Shown here one piece after another: positions 39,526 through 49,560 of a stretch of DNA of 61,435 nucleotides. The DNA is taken from assembly GCA_903897805.1 (NCBI GenBank), contig CAIUCV010000021.1:1-61435 (forward strand), read 5' to 3'. The notes below the pieces were generated by a model. It saw nothing but the letters and a program-made list of their open reading frames with translations. It was not told where the DNA came from and searched no databases. This DNA comes from Candidatus Yanofskyibacteriota bacterium (GTDB lineage: Bacteria > Patescibacteriota > Minisyncoccia > 2-02-FULL-40-12 > IGHO2-01-FULL-4-A). Positions within the stretch are counted from its first letter, which is position 1; the number at the start of each line of letters is the position of its first letter. The position numbers and the translations under genes were made by a program.

Positions 39526-41424
39526 CTACACCTCGATAACAACCGGCAGTATCATTGGTCGTCTCTCGGTCTTCTGGAACAAAAACAAACCAATCTCATC
39601 GCGAATCAAATCTTTTAGATAAACCCAGTTAATCGGCCGCGTAGTTTTTTTCTCAATAACAAATCTGATTTTCTTGCGAACCTGCGCCAGAAGCTCTTTG
39701 TTCTCTTTCAAATAAACGAAGCCTCGGGAAATAATATCGGGACTGCCGCGGACCTTCCCGGTTTTTGAATCAATCAGGGCGACAATTACGAACATGCCGT
39801 CCTCGGCGAGAACCTGTCTGTCGCGTAAAACCACATTACCGATATCGCCGATGCCAAGGCCGTCCACCATCACGGTGTCCGACGGCGCAGTTTTCTTATC
39901 AAACCACCACTCATCGGGAGTGATGTGAATAATGGAACCGTTGTCGGCGATAATGACATTCTTTTCGGGAATGCCCTCCTTCTGTGCTAAATAGCCGTGA
40001 TTAACCATCATAGAATAGTGGCCGTGGATTGGCATAATGAATGCGGGCCTGATAAGGCGAATCATTTGTCTCAAGTCATCTCTGTAAGCATGGCCGCTGG
40101 CGTGAATATCCATCATGCCGTAGTGATAAACTCTGGCGCCGAGGCGGTAGAAAAGATCTTTCAACCGCTGAATCGTCCTTTCATTGCCTGGGATAACGGA
40201 AGAAGAGAAAATAACCGAATCGTTCTTTTTTAGCTGAATGTGACGATGTTCGCCGGAAGCGATGCGCATCAAAACTGCCTGTCCCTCTCCCTGCGCGCCC
40301 GTGCCTATGACCGTCACCTTCGCCCGTGGATAGCGGTCAATCTGGTCAATCGGTATCTGGGTGTCCTTTTTGATTTTGATTTGGTTGAGCTCCTTTGCGA
40401 TTTCAACATTGCTCTTTAAGCTGAAGCCGTCAAACACAACCTTGCGGCCGTATTTTTCCGACAAAGTGATCAGTTGCTGAATGCGGTTAATCAGAGATGA
40501 AAATGTGCCGGCGATTATCATGCTAGTGGCTTCCTTGAAGATAATTTCAAGGTTATCCTGAATAACGCTTTCCGAAACTGAAGGTCCGTCCTTTTCGGCG
40601 CCAGTTGAATCCGACATCAAAACCGTAACGCCTCTGTCACCGACGCTTTTTATAAATTCAAGATCGGCCGGTTCCTCATTTAACGGTTTGGGGTCAAATT
40701 TAAAATCTGCCGTGTGAACCACAATCCCGGCCGGAGTCGTAATAATGAGCGCGACGTCATCGGGAATATTGTGGTTCACGTGGAAAAATTCCACTTCAAA
40801 ATCGCCAAGGTGAATTTTTTCGCCAGAGTGGACAAGATTAATGTCTAGCTCCGGCAGGGAGTGGAATTCCAGATGGCGCCTTAAAACTATGCCCCTGGTA
40901 AGTTCTGTGGCGTAAATCGTGGGGTTGCCCAATCTCTGTATCAAGTAGGGCAGGCCGCCTATGTGATCCATGTGGCCATGGGTTATTATCAGGCCCTTAA
41001 TTTGGTCTTGTCTGCCGTCAAGATAATCTATATTGGGAAGCGTATAGTCAATTCCGGGCATATCATCTTCGGGGAAACCAAAACCGGCATCAATTACAAT
41101 AATGTCGTTTCCGTATTCAAGCACAGACATATTTCTGCCAACTTCGCCCAGCCCACCCAAGGGGATGATCTTCAGAGTGTTTCTTTTGCCTGACTCCTCG
41201 CTTTCTCTTTCGGGCCGTGGAATTGGCGCTAATCGCCGCGACCTCGGCAGGTCTCTGCGCCTGTCATTATAACGCGGCGGTTTACCTCGGTTTGAAAATC
41301 GTTGCGGGGCAACGGACAAACTGTCTGCTTGGCGGGTTCTGGTTTTCTGTGTACTTCTGTTGTCATTTCTGCGTTGGCCTTGCGTTCTCACGGACACCAA
41401 CCTCACTTTTGAATCATCAGTCAT
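39526..41424 (-). CDS. rnj: Ribonuclease J
   Basis: 632 residues. The first 80 are an Arg/Ser/Pro-rich basic extension not found in the short forms, then the RNase J core: metallo-beta-lactamase motif ITHGHMDHIGGLPYL, VNHNIPDDVALII, TADFKFDP, beta-CASP domain (SDSTGAEKDGPSVSE, GTFSSLINRIQQL, HASGHAYRDDL) and C-terminal domain. RNase J is both a 5' exonuclease and endonuclease in mRNA decay and rRNA maturation. The basic tail could bind RNA. An 18-bp spacing separates it from the upstream peptidase-like gene. Confidence 0.96.
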   Translation of the reverse strand: MTDDSKVRLVSVRTQGQRRNDNRSTQKTRTRQADSLSVAPQRFSNRGKPPRYNDRRRDLPRSRRLAPIPRPERESEESGKRNTLKIIPLGGLGEVGRNMSVLEYGNDIIVIDAGFGFPEDDMPGIDYTLPNIDYLDGRQDQIKGLIITHGHMDHIGGLPYLIQRLGNPTIYATELTRGIVLRRHLEFHSLPELDINLVHSGEKIHLGDFEVEFFHVNHNIPDDVALIITTPAGIVVHTADFKFDPKPLNEEPADLEFIKSVGDRGVTVLMSDSTGAEKDGPSVSESVIQDNLEIIFKEATSMIIAGTFSSLINRIQQLITLSEKYGRKVVFDGFSLKSNVEIAKELNQIKIKKDTQIPIDQIDRYPRAKVTVIGTGAQGEGQAVLMRIASGEHRHIQLKKNDSVIFSSSVIPGNERTIQRLKDLFYRLGARVYHYGMMDIHASGHAYRDDLRQMIRLIRPAFIMPIHGHYSMMVNHGYLAQKEGIPEKNVIIADNGSIIHITPDEWWFDKKTAPSDTVMVDGLGIGDIGNVVLRDRQVLAEDGMFVIVALIDSKTGKVRGSPDIISRGFVYLKENKELLAQVRKKIRFVIEKKTTRPINWVYLKDLIRDEIGLFLFQKTERRPMILPVVIEV

Positions 41425-41440
41425 ATTTTTTTTATTTAGA

Positions 41441-41941
41441 TTATTTGTCTAATTTTTTATTCCAAAAGATTTGTTCTACTTTGCGGACCGGCTGGCCGTT
41501 TTTTATGCCGTAAGTCCAGTGGTGCAAAATTGGCTGACCTTTCTTAAAAGGGGTGCTTATTGCTTTGTTTTTTTCTATGTAAAATCCGATATGCCTGTGG
41601 TGAGGATAAACATCCCCATCTTGATCAATGGTTTCTTTTTCTTCCCAAACCAACACGGCGCCAGGTCGGGGTTTTTCTATCTTCTTCCATTGAGCCAGCT
41701 CCATATCTTTTACCGCACCGTCAACTGTCACGTGCACGTCATTACATAATTTGAAAAGGTAAAGTATTGACGAGACAAATCTAGAACAAGAAAGGCTACC
41801 ATCTTTGGTCATGTCAATTTTTTTGCCATCAACATAGGCGTAAAGATTGCGGAACAAATTTGAACCTACGCTATTCTTGATAGCTTTGATATACGATTTA
41901 TTCAGAACGATCTTAACATCAAGCGATTTCTTGCTAATCAT
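41441..41941 (-). CDS. NlpC/P60-like cysteine peptidase (putative)
   Basis: 166 residues. The order Cys then His is as in NlpC/P60 and CHAP amidases: GSLSCSRFVSSILYLFKL holds the likely nucleophile Cys at a helix start, EKPRPGAVLVWEE is the typical strand with PGD/PGA before the His, and HHRHIGFYIEKNKAIST holds the catalytic His. No signal peptide, so it would act in the cytoplasm or leave by another route. Peptidoglycan amide hydrolysis is a family-based guess. It lies between tRNA-Leu and the RNase J gene. Confidence 0.6.
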   Translation of the reverse strand: MISKKSLDVKIVLNKSYIKAIKNSVGSNLFRNLYAYVDGKKIDMTKDGSLSCSRFVSSILYLFKLCNDVHVTVDGAVKDMELAQWKKIEKPRPGAVLVWEEKETIDQDGDVYPHHRHIGFYIEKNKAISTPFKKGQPILHHWTYGIKNGQPVRKVEQIFWNKKLDK

Positions 41942-41968
41942 TTACTTTATGAGAAAGGATGAGAATGG

Positions 41969-42052
41969 TGGGCGCGGAGGGATTTGAACCCTCAAGAGAT
42001 TGCTCTCATACGCTCCTGAAGCGTACGCGTATGCCAGTTCCGCCACGCGCCC
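41969..42052 (-). tRNA. tRNA-Leu (anticodon CAG)
   Basis: 84 nt. Acceptor GGGCGCG / CGCGCCC, anticodon stem TACGC / GCGTA with loop TTCAGGA, long variable arm, T-arm GAGGG-TTCAAAT-CCCTC, discriminator A. CCA not encoded (ACC follows). Confidence 0.95.
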
Positions 42053-42125
42053 GCAGTGGCCAAAAACGAGATTCCCAATAAGAAATTCCATTATAGCACC
42101 ATTAGCATGGCGCTGTCAACTACCA

Positions 42126-43940
42126 CTACCGGCGCACTCGCTTTGTATTTATGTACCACTGATTAACTGTTGCAAATCTATCTGAAGGAATTGATACGAT
42201 GCTCGTATTATTATTTTTTATCTTGGCCGGTTGGGCGTAGAGATAGTCGGGGCTATAAAGGAAAACCGCCGGTACGTCTGTGGCTACAATTTTTTGGAAG
42301 TCATCATATTTGGACAGTCGTGCGGACTTATCCTGCGTCAATCTGGCATCCTCAAGCAATTTATCGGCATCCTTATTGTCATAAAGTGCGAGATTCAGGC
42401 CGGGGTCTCTTTTTTGGGACGAGTGCCAAAAACTAAGAGGATCCGGGTCAAGTCCTAAAACTTCCCCGAAAAGCAGGGCTTCGTAATCCCTGTCTCTGAT
42501 TACCTGTTGTAGCTCGGACAGGTCCAGCGTTTCTACGTTGACCCTCGCGCCCACGGCTTCCCATTGTTTCTTGATTTGGTTGGCAACCATAGTCAGTTCC
42601 GGCCAATTTGAAGTGGTGAGACGGATCTCAAGTTTTGTGGGCTCGGCGGGTTGGGCTCCTTTCTTGACGGGCGCCGCCGCTTTTTCTCTGACTCCGTCCG
42701 TTTCGGAAAACTTCCAGCCCGCATCGTCCAGGGTTTTCTTGGCCTTTTCAATATCAAAATTATATTTTTCCGCGTCGTCGGGGATATTAATAATGCCGGG
42801 CAGCATGGGGGAGTCAACAACTGTGCCATTATCGGATAAGATCTCCTTGAGAATTTCTTTCTTGTCTGTGGCATAACTTAGCGCCACGCGCACATTTTTA
42901 TCGGACAATTGTTTGCTCTGATTTTGATTAAAGAAAACAGCAAAGTATCTCGGCAATTTGAGTTTTTTAATTTTCAATTGGCCCAAAAAGCGGATTGAAT
43001 TTATTTTTAGGGGGGATACGGAACTGATACCATCTATGTCATTGCTGTTATACGCGCTTATTAACTCATCGTCGGAGGCGTAAAATTTGAAAATTATTTT
43101 TGATATATAGGGTTTTCCCGCGTAATATTTATCAAACGCTTCCAGTTCGAATGATTTTACATTACCGAGCGAATCCCGTTTTATTTTTGAAAACTTATAA
43201 GGTCCCGAACCGACCGCTGGCTTGATATTCATTTCCGATAGAGCGAAATTGGCAGCTTTTACGTTTTCCCATATGTGTTTTGGCAATATTCCGAGAGTTG
43301 TGTTGCTGAGAAACTGCGCATACCTGGTTTTGAGCTTAAACACAACCGTTTGCTCGTCCAGTTTACTGACATCCACGCCCTGCCAGTTTGGCATTTGGAA
43401 ACTGCCATAGTCGGTATTTTGGGCGGTTAGAACGGTGAATATGACATCATCGGCCGTTATCAGTTGGCCGTCATGCCATTTAAGGTTGTTTCTTAATTTG
43501 AAGGTGTAATTCAGGCCATCGTCGGATATATTGTAAGAGCCGGCAAGACCCGGCTCAAGCTCTCCATTGTCGCCATATCTCATCAGGCCAGAGTAAATCA
43601 AATTGGACAAATCTCTGTCCACGTCGCTTGCCTGCGCAAGCAAAGGATTAATATGCTTGGGCGCGCCAACGAGCCCTTCGGTAAAACTGCCGCCGTAATC
43701 CGGCGCCGATTTGGTGAAATGGTAGTAGGTGCTTATCGGGATGGCAAGCAGAGCGCAAATGGCTACTACACCCAAAACTAAAATCAGGTATCTTTCTCTT
43801 TTGGAGAGTACTTTTGGCAGATGGCGCAGCTGTTTTTTAGTCGGCAAGAGGTCGGTAAAGCGGTTTTTGCGTTCCCGCTCTTCTTTTTTTGGCGCCCTTA
43901 GCGATATAAAAAAATTATCTAATTGGTTTGGGTCACTCAT
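42126..43940 (-). CDS. ABC transporter substrate-binding protein, family 5 (peptide)
   Basis: 604 residues. The N-terminal 65 are cytoplasmic and basic, then one membrane segment (YLILVLGVVAICALLAIPIS), then the family 5 solute-binding fold: GGSFTEGLVGAPKHINPLLA, DLSNLIYSGLMRY, GLNYTFKLRNNLKWHDGQLI, AVGSGPYKFSKI, LDPDPLSFWHSSQK. Such proteins deliver oligopeptides to Opp/Dpp transporters. Here it is membrane-anchored rather than a lipoprotein, and no permease or ATPase genes are near. Peptide scavenging would fit a host-dependent cell. Confidence 0.92.
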   Translation of the reverse strand: MSDPNQLDNFFISLRAPKKEERERKNRFTDLLPTKKQLRHLPKVLSKRERYLILVLGVVAICALLAIPISTYYHFTKSAPDYGGSFTEGLVGAPKHINPLLAQASDVDRDLSNLIYSGLMRYGDNGELEPGLAGSYNISDDGLNYTFKLRNNLKWHDGQLITADDVIFTVLTAQNTDYGSFQMPNWQGVDVSKLDEQTVVFKLKTRYAQFLSNTTLGILPKHIWENVKAANFALSEMNIKPAVGSGPYKFSKIKRDSLGNVKSFELEAFDKYYAGKPYISKIIFKFYASDDELISAYNSNDIDGISSVSPLKINSIRFLGQLKIKKLKLPRYFAVFFNQNQSKQLSDKNVRVALSYATDKKEILKEILSDNGTVVDSPMLPGIINIPDDAEKYNFDIEKAKKTLDDAGWKFSETDGVREKAAAPVKKGAQPAEPTKLEIRLTTSNWPELTMVANQIKKQWEAVGARVNVETLDLSELQQVIRDRDYEALLFGEVLGLDPDPLSFWHSSQKRDPGLNLALYDNKDADKLLEDARLTQDKSARLSKYDDFQKIVATDVPAVFLYSPDYLYAQPAKIKNNNTSIVSIPSDRFATVNQWYINTKRVRR

Positions 43941-43997
43941 GCGAGATTATCAGCGGACAACCAATCCCGCAAATCCCGCGGGTGTTCGCCTGCGCCC

Positions 43998-44026
43998 GCC
44001 CCCACACTCAAAATGAGTGTGGGGGC
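43998..44026. repeat. Perfect 13-bp-stem hairpin between secG and the peptide-binding protein gene
   Basis: GCCCCCACACTCA-AAA-TGAGTGTGGGGGC. There is no T-run on either side, so a processing or insulating hairpin is more likely than a terminator. Confidence 0.8.
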
Positions 44027-44034
44027 AAGGACAA

Positions 44035-44247
44035 TTAGTAGAGAATTATTCTCAAAAAAGAAATTCCGAAGAAAAGTACGGCAATTACGATGGTTGATAT
44101 GAATATAATCTTTTCGGCTCCGCGTCGCGTGGAATAAACACTGCCTTCGCCGCCGAAAGCACCCGAAAGCCCAGCTCCTCTTTGCTGCAAGAGGATGGCA
44201 ATAATAAGAAGCGACGCCAAGACTATCTGGATGATTGTTATAACCAT
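44035..44247 (-). CDS. secG: Protein translocase subunit SecG
   Basis: 70 residues, two transmembrane helices (IIQIVLASLLIIAILLQQRG and IIFISTIVIAVLFFGISFL) with the conserved cytoplasmic loop LLQQRGAGLSGAFGGEGSVYSTRRGAEK. SecG is the small auxiliary subunit of the SecYEG channel. It lies 8 bp after the holin-like gene on the same strand. Confidence 0.95.
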   Translation of the reverse strand: MVITIIQIVLASLLIIAILLQQRGAGLSGAFGGEGSVYSTRRGAEKIIFISTIVIAVLFFGISFLRIILY

Positions 44248-44254
44248 TTAGAAA

Positions 44255-44590
44255 TCATTTAAACCAATGGGCGATAAAATTAACCGCTGCGATAATTAAT
44301 GTTGCCCAAAGGAGGGCAATCAGATTTTCAATTATTATATAATGCGTCAGCTGTGCGGTAAACCATAATATTACCGCGTTTATAACTATCAGGAAAAGCC
44401 CGAGGGATATGATAATCAGAGGAGTGGAAATAATTTTCAAGATAGGCCTGACAATCAGGTTCAATATCCCCAAAACAAGGCCGGCTATCAAATACCCCTG
44501 CCAACCTCCGCTGACCGCAAAACCGGCAACCCAGAGATCGGCCAGATAGAGAGCCAAGACATTAGCTAAAAGGCCAATTATAATGCCCAT
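44255..44590 (-). CDS. Four-helix membrane protein of the phage-holin 4 superfamily type
   Basis: 111 residues, four hydrophobic segments: IIIGLLANVLALYLADLWV, YLIAGLVLGILNLIVRPILK, STPLIIISLGLFLIVINAVI and LIALLWATLIIAAVNFIAHW. The LNLIVRPILKIIS-LP-type segment marks the PF04020-like family, found in many bacterial chromosomes without phage context and of unknown role. Probably co-transcribed with secG. Confidence 0.8.
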   Translation of the reverse strand: MGIIIGLLANVLALYLADLWVAGFAVSGGWQGYLIAGLVLGILNLIVRPILKIISTPLIIISLGLFLIVINAVILWFTAQLTHYIIIENLIALLWATLIIAAVNFIAHWFK

Positions 44591-44638
44591 TTATTATGCT
44601 GTTCAAGTATAGCATCTTAGGCCTCTTTTTAGCAAATA

Positions 44639-44667
44639 TTGACATTACTATTGGGATATGCTATAAT
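44639..44667 (+). promoter_or_regulatory. Promoter of ncRNA candidate 4
   Basis: TTGACA (44639-44644), 17-bp spacer, TATAAT (44662-44667): a consensus match at both boxes. Confidence 0.9.
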
Positions 44668-44673
44668 TGAAAG

Positions 44674-45016
44674 AGTCGGGTGGAAAGCGCCTTCTAGCTT
44701 AGAAAGGGCTAGAAAGCGTCCAGCCACCGACTCGGAAGTACAATGAAGTACGGCAATGAGGCCGAGAAGTAAGATCGGGGGTGGTAGAAGTGCGATTATG
44801 AAGCTATGCCGTTGCTCGTCAGTTACCAAGGCTGACAAGCAACAATTGAAAAAACAGGCGCGACGACGGTGATTTTGTGACTTTTGTCACCGGCGGGGAG
44901 GCCTAGTAAACGTCCCTGCAAAGTAAGCCCCGAAAGGGCCGAAAAGAAGTCTCCTCGGGTATGGAGGTAGATACCCAACGGACCCCAGTGGCCATTGCGC
45001 TGGGGTTCTTTAATTT
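44674..45016 (+). ncRNA. Candidate structured ncRNA 4 (about 340 nt)
   Basis: Starts 7 bp after a consensus promoter and ends at CCCCAG-TGGCCATTGCG-CTGGGG with TTCTTTAATTTT (44982-45016). No ORF with a start site. Structures: GAGTCGGGTGG / CCACCGACTC around CTTCTAGC / GGCTAGAAAG; GGTGA(TTTT)GTGAC..GTCACC; GCCCC-GAAA-GGGC; GGGTAT..ATACCC. The small loops of GAAA/GTAA type are like those of large housekeeping RNAs, but I found no RNase P CR-I/CR-V, tmRNA ends or SRP loop. The 3' end overlaps the end of uvrC by a few bases. Confidence 0.65.
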
Positions 45017-46323
45017 TGGGCTTCCCGATGCAACTTTCTATAATATCCAATTGCGAACCTATGCGCCTCGGCATCTATTTGCAGAATGAGATTCCTGACT
45101 ACCGGCGGCAGTTTTTTTATTTTGATGGTGGCTTTTCTGGTTGTTGATAATATATGATCGCCGACATGTTTTTCGTTTTTGGTCAGAGCAATAATCGGAA
45201 TATTTAATTTGCGATTCTGATTTTTTTTGAAAATTGAAAATTGAAAATTGAAAATTGCTGAACGCGCAGCGTTCAGCTGTCCCTTGCCGCCATCTATTAA
45301 TATCAAATCGGGATATCGCCACTCGGGATGGTTGAATCGGCGCGTTAAAACCTCTTTTAACATGGCAACGTCATTTGATTTACCGGCAATCCTTATCTTG
45401 AATTTGCGGTATTCATTTTTATCCGGCCGGCCGTCAATAAAAACCACCATTGCGCTGGTGGCGAATTCGCCCTGTATATTGGAAACGTCATAACCCTCAA
45501 TACGCCTTGGCAGGGTGGACAGGTTGAGCGTCTTTTTTAAAGCATCAAGGCCGCGAGTGCCCTCTTTGTTTTTTAATTCGAGCTTGCGGATGATTTTAGA
45601 ATTTTCAAAAACGCTTTTAATCTTTTCCAACTGGTCACGCAACCCGATAGCCCTCTCAAAATCTTTTTTCTTAGCCGCTGAGGCCATATCTTTTTCCAGT
45701 TTTTTGATTAGCGATGTTTTGCGGCCGTTTAGCATTTCTTCAATTGCCACAATGTTCTTCTTGTACGAGTTTATTTCTTTGGCGCTTGCCTCTTTTTTAA
45801 GGCAGCAAAAGCCGGAGCAATTGCCGATGTGATAATTCAGGCAATAATTATTATGTTTTTGTTTGCAGGTGCAGTAGGGGAATATCCTGCGGAGCAACTT
45901 CAGGGTTACGCGCAGAGCCGTTCCGTCGGTAAACGGGCCGATAAAACTAGGGTATAGGGTATGGGGTTTAGGGTGTGAGGGTTGATGAGTAACAATCAGT
46001 TTTGGAAAATCTTCTTTCGTGAAGCCGATATAGAAATACTGCTTGTCATCGCGAAGCATTATATTAAACGGCGGCCGACACTTTTTAATTAATTGCGATT
46101 CCAGTATCAGGGCCTCTATCTCCGAACCTGTTTCTTGCCAATCAATGCTCTTGGCTGTCTCCAGCATTTTCTGAAGGCGGGGGTTGCCCAGATTTTTGTT
46201 GAAATACGAATTAAGGCGATTTTTCAGATTAGCCGCTTTGCCGATATACAAAACCCGCCGATTTTTATCTCGGAAGAAGTAAACCCCGGAATTTTTCGGA
46301 ATTTTTTTGACGTTTCTAATCAT
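45010..46323 (-). CDS. uvrC: Excinuclease UvrC, short form
   Basis: 437 residues versus about 600 in typical UvrC. GIY-YIG nuclease at the N-terminus (GVYFFRDKNRRVLYIGKAAN), Cys cluster (YCTCKQKHNNYCLNYHIGNC), UVR helix pair (DFERAIGLRDQLEKI) that binds UvrB, and the RNase H-like second nuclease (YDVSNIQGEFATSAMVVFID, LILIDGGKGQL). The tandem HhH DNA-binding domain is missing. Two loops are made of micro-repeats: a CCCTAAA type (THQPSHPKPHTLYPSF) and a GAAAATT type (IFNFQFSIFKKNQ). Function in nucleotide excision repair is still likely. Confidence 0.93.
   Translation of the reverse strand: MIRNVKKIPKNSGVYFFRDKNRRVLYIGKAANLKNRLNSYFNKNLGNPRLQKMLETAKSIDWQETGSEIEALILESQLIKKCRPPFNIMLRDDKQYFYIGFTKEDFPKLIVTHQPSHPKPHTLYPSFIGPFTDGTALRVTLKLLRRIFPYCTCKQKHNNYCLNYHIGNCSGFCCLKKEASAKEINSYKKNIVAIEEMLNGRKTSLIKKLEKDMASAAKKKDFERAIGLRDQLEKIKSVFENSKIIRKLELKNKEGTRGLDALKKTLNLSTLPRRIEGYDVSNIQGEFATSAMVVFIDGRPDKNEYRKFKIRIAGKSNDVAMLKEVLTRRFNHPEWRYPDLILIDGGKGQLNAARSAIFNFQFSIFKKNQNRKLNIPIIALTKNEKHVGDHILSTTRKATIKIKKLPPVVRNLILQIDAEAHRFAIGYYRKLHREAQN
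45229..45263 (-). repeat. GAAAATT tandem repeat inside uvrC
   Basis: Four tandem TTGAAAA/GAAAATT units read on the minus strand as TTCAATTTTCAATTTTC, coding FNFQFSIF within the RNase H-like domain, between GQLNAARSAI and PIIALTK. Confidence 0.85.
45946..45986 (-). repeat. Telomere-like CCCTAAA micro-repeat inside uvrC
   Basis: The minus strand reads CCCTCACACCCTAAACCCC ATACCCTATACCC, in frame as SHPKPHTLYPSF between KLIVTHQ and IGPFTDG. Same theme as in ligA and gatA. Confidence 0.8.
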
Positions 46324-46383
46324 GGGCCGACATTGATTTTAGGTTAATATTATGCCATAGTTTCTGCATAATTTCCAGCGAAA

Positions 46384-47373
46384 ATGTATTGGAGAAACAA
46401 TGTCCTAGCCACTCTTGCCTATTATGATGTTTTTGATTTTCCGCTGAAGGAGGAAGAGGTCTTCAAATTCCTCTTTAATTTTGAGCATCTTTCAGCATCC
46501 GGGGACGGACGAGCGCCGGATCTCGGCGAGATAAAAGCCGAGCTGGAAACATTGAAAAGCAATGGCGCCGTTAATTTTTACGACGGCTTTTATTTTTTGT
46601 TTGACCGCGATTATCTTATACCATTGCGATTGAGGCGCGAGAAAATAGCGAATAAGAAGTGGAAAAAAATTTACCGTGCAGTTTGGTGGCTAAAATTTTT
46701 GCCGTATGTAAAAGTTGTTTTTGCATCCGGTTCCCTAGCGATGAGCAACGCGGAAGAACTGGGGGATTTGGACATTTTAGTTGTCGTGAAGCACGGCCGT
46801 ATATGGTTATCGCGCCTGCTTATCTCGGGCCTATTATCACTAATCGGAATCCGTCGCAGATATAACCAAAAAATCGCGCCGGATAAGATCTGCCTTAATC
46901 ACTATATCACTAATAAATCCCTGCTGATCCCTTACAAGAGCATCTATACCGCCCAGACGTATATCAATCTCAAGCCGGTTTTTGTTTCCGACCCGCAGAT
47001 TATTGCCGAGTTTTACAAAGCCAATTCCTGGCTTGCCAATTTCGTTTTAAATTTTAATATTTCTTCTCGCCGGCACGAAGGAAAAAAGATTTTGGGGCGT
47101 AATTTTTTAGCCAAAATTAAATCAACGGCCTGGGAGATGATTTTGAATTCCAAATTAGGCGATTGGCTGGAGGACTGGGCGAAACGGTGGCAGATAAAAA
47201 GAATTGAGAAGCATAAAAAACAAGATCCGCCGGGCGGGCGGGTAATTTATACTGACGAGCAGTTAGAATTTCATCCAGGCTCGGTGGAGAAAGAAATAAT
47301 AGAAAAATATAATCAGCGCCTGATTGCTCTGGGCCTGGACGAATTTGCCGTGGAAAAAAAATCAGAGACTTGA
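46384..47373 (+). CDS. Nucleotidyltransferase-fold protein of unknown role
   Basis: 329 residues. A winged-helix-like N-terminus (VLATLAYYDVFDFPLKEEEV) is followed at about residue 115 by a nucleotidyltransferase core: ASGSLAMSNAEELGDLDILVVVK, which is the GS...DxD pattern with two metal-binding Asp. The rest is helical and basic (KRWQIKRIEKHKK). Such proteins could add nucleotides to RNA, proteins or antibiotics; no substrate is evident. The gene is divergent from uvrC, with 60 bp between the start codons. Confidence 0.75.
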   Translation: MYWRNNVLATLAYYDVFDFPLKEEEVFKFLFNFEHLSASGDGRAPDLGEIKAELETLKSNGAVNFYDGFYFLFDRDYLIPLRLRREKIANKKWKKIYRAVWWLKFLPYVKVVFASGSLAMSNAEELGDLDILVVVKHGRIWLSRLLISGLLSLIGIRRRYNQKIAPDKICLNHYITNKSLLIPYKSIYTAQTYINLKPVFVSDPQIIAEFYKANSWLANFVLNFNISSRRHEGKKILGRNFLAKIKSTAWEMILNSKLGDWLEDWAKRWQIKRIEKHKKQDPPGGRVIYTDEQLEFHPGSVEKEIIEKYNQRLIALGLDEFAVEKKSET

Positions 47374-47397
47374 CACCCTTTTTTATTTGAGTAATAT
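47370..47397 (+). promoter_or_regulatory. Promoter of groES-groEL
   Basis: TTGACA (47370-47375), 16-bp spacer, TAATAT (47392-47397), overlapping the end of the upstream gene. Confidence 0.8.
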
Positions 47398-47405
47398 GGG
47401 GGTAG

Positions 47406-47432
47406 CTGGCACTCTGGGGTCGGAAGTGCTAA
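47406..47432 (+). promoter_or_regulatory. CIRCE operator (HrcA binding site)
   Basis: CTGGCACTC-N9-AAGTGCTAA, against the consensus TTAGCACTC-N9-GAGTGCTAA (15 of 18 arm positions). It lies 9 bp after the -10 box, where bound HrcA would block transcription. Confidence 0.9.
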
Positions 47433-47435
47433 TAT

Positions 47436-47505
47436 CTGATGTTAGGTGTTGGATTTTAGGTGTTAGATGGTTTCTAAAACCTAGAAATCAAAACCTAAAA
47501 ACTAA
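47436..47505 (+). repeat. TTAGGTGTT/CCTAAAAC micro-repeats in the groES leader
   Basis: GTTAGGTGTTGGATTTTAGG then GTTAGATGG, followed by AAAACCTAGAAATCAAAACC and TAAAAACTAAAG. The two halves are partly complementary. No Shine-Dalgarno is left before the groES ATG. Confidence 0.6.
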
Positions 47506-47511
47506 AGAAAT

Positions 47512-49432
<1,921 letters not shown>

Positions 49433-49445
49433 AAAAGATAATCAA

Positions 49446-49480
49446 TCACAAAAGCCCCGCAGGGGGCTTTTGTGATTAGA
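49446..49480. terminator. Intrinsic terminator after groEL
   Basis: TCACAAAAGCCCC-GCA-GGGGGCTTTTGTGA, a near-perfect palindrome with T-rich sequence inside the stem. Confidence 0.9.
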
Positions 49481-49494
49481 AAGAGCGCTTAACC

Positions 49495-49524
49495 TTGACT
49501 TTGACGAGACATGTCTAGTAAAAT
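49495..49524 (+). promoter_or_regulatory. Promoter of gene 49561-50061
   Basis: TTGACT (49495-49500), 18-bp spacer, TAAAAT (49519-49524). Confidence 0.75.
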
Positions 49525-49560
49525 AAATCCAGACCTTTTCAAAAATTGGGGAGGAATCAA

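Noticed and set aside
44255-44590. Prophage remnant suggested by the holin-like protein
   Set aside because: No phage structural, lysis or integrase genes are near, and this family is widespread in chromosomes beside secG-like housekeeping genes.
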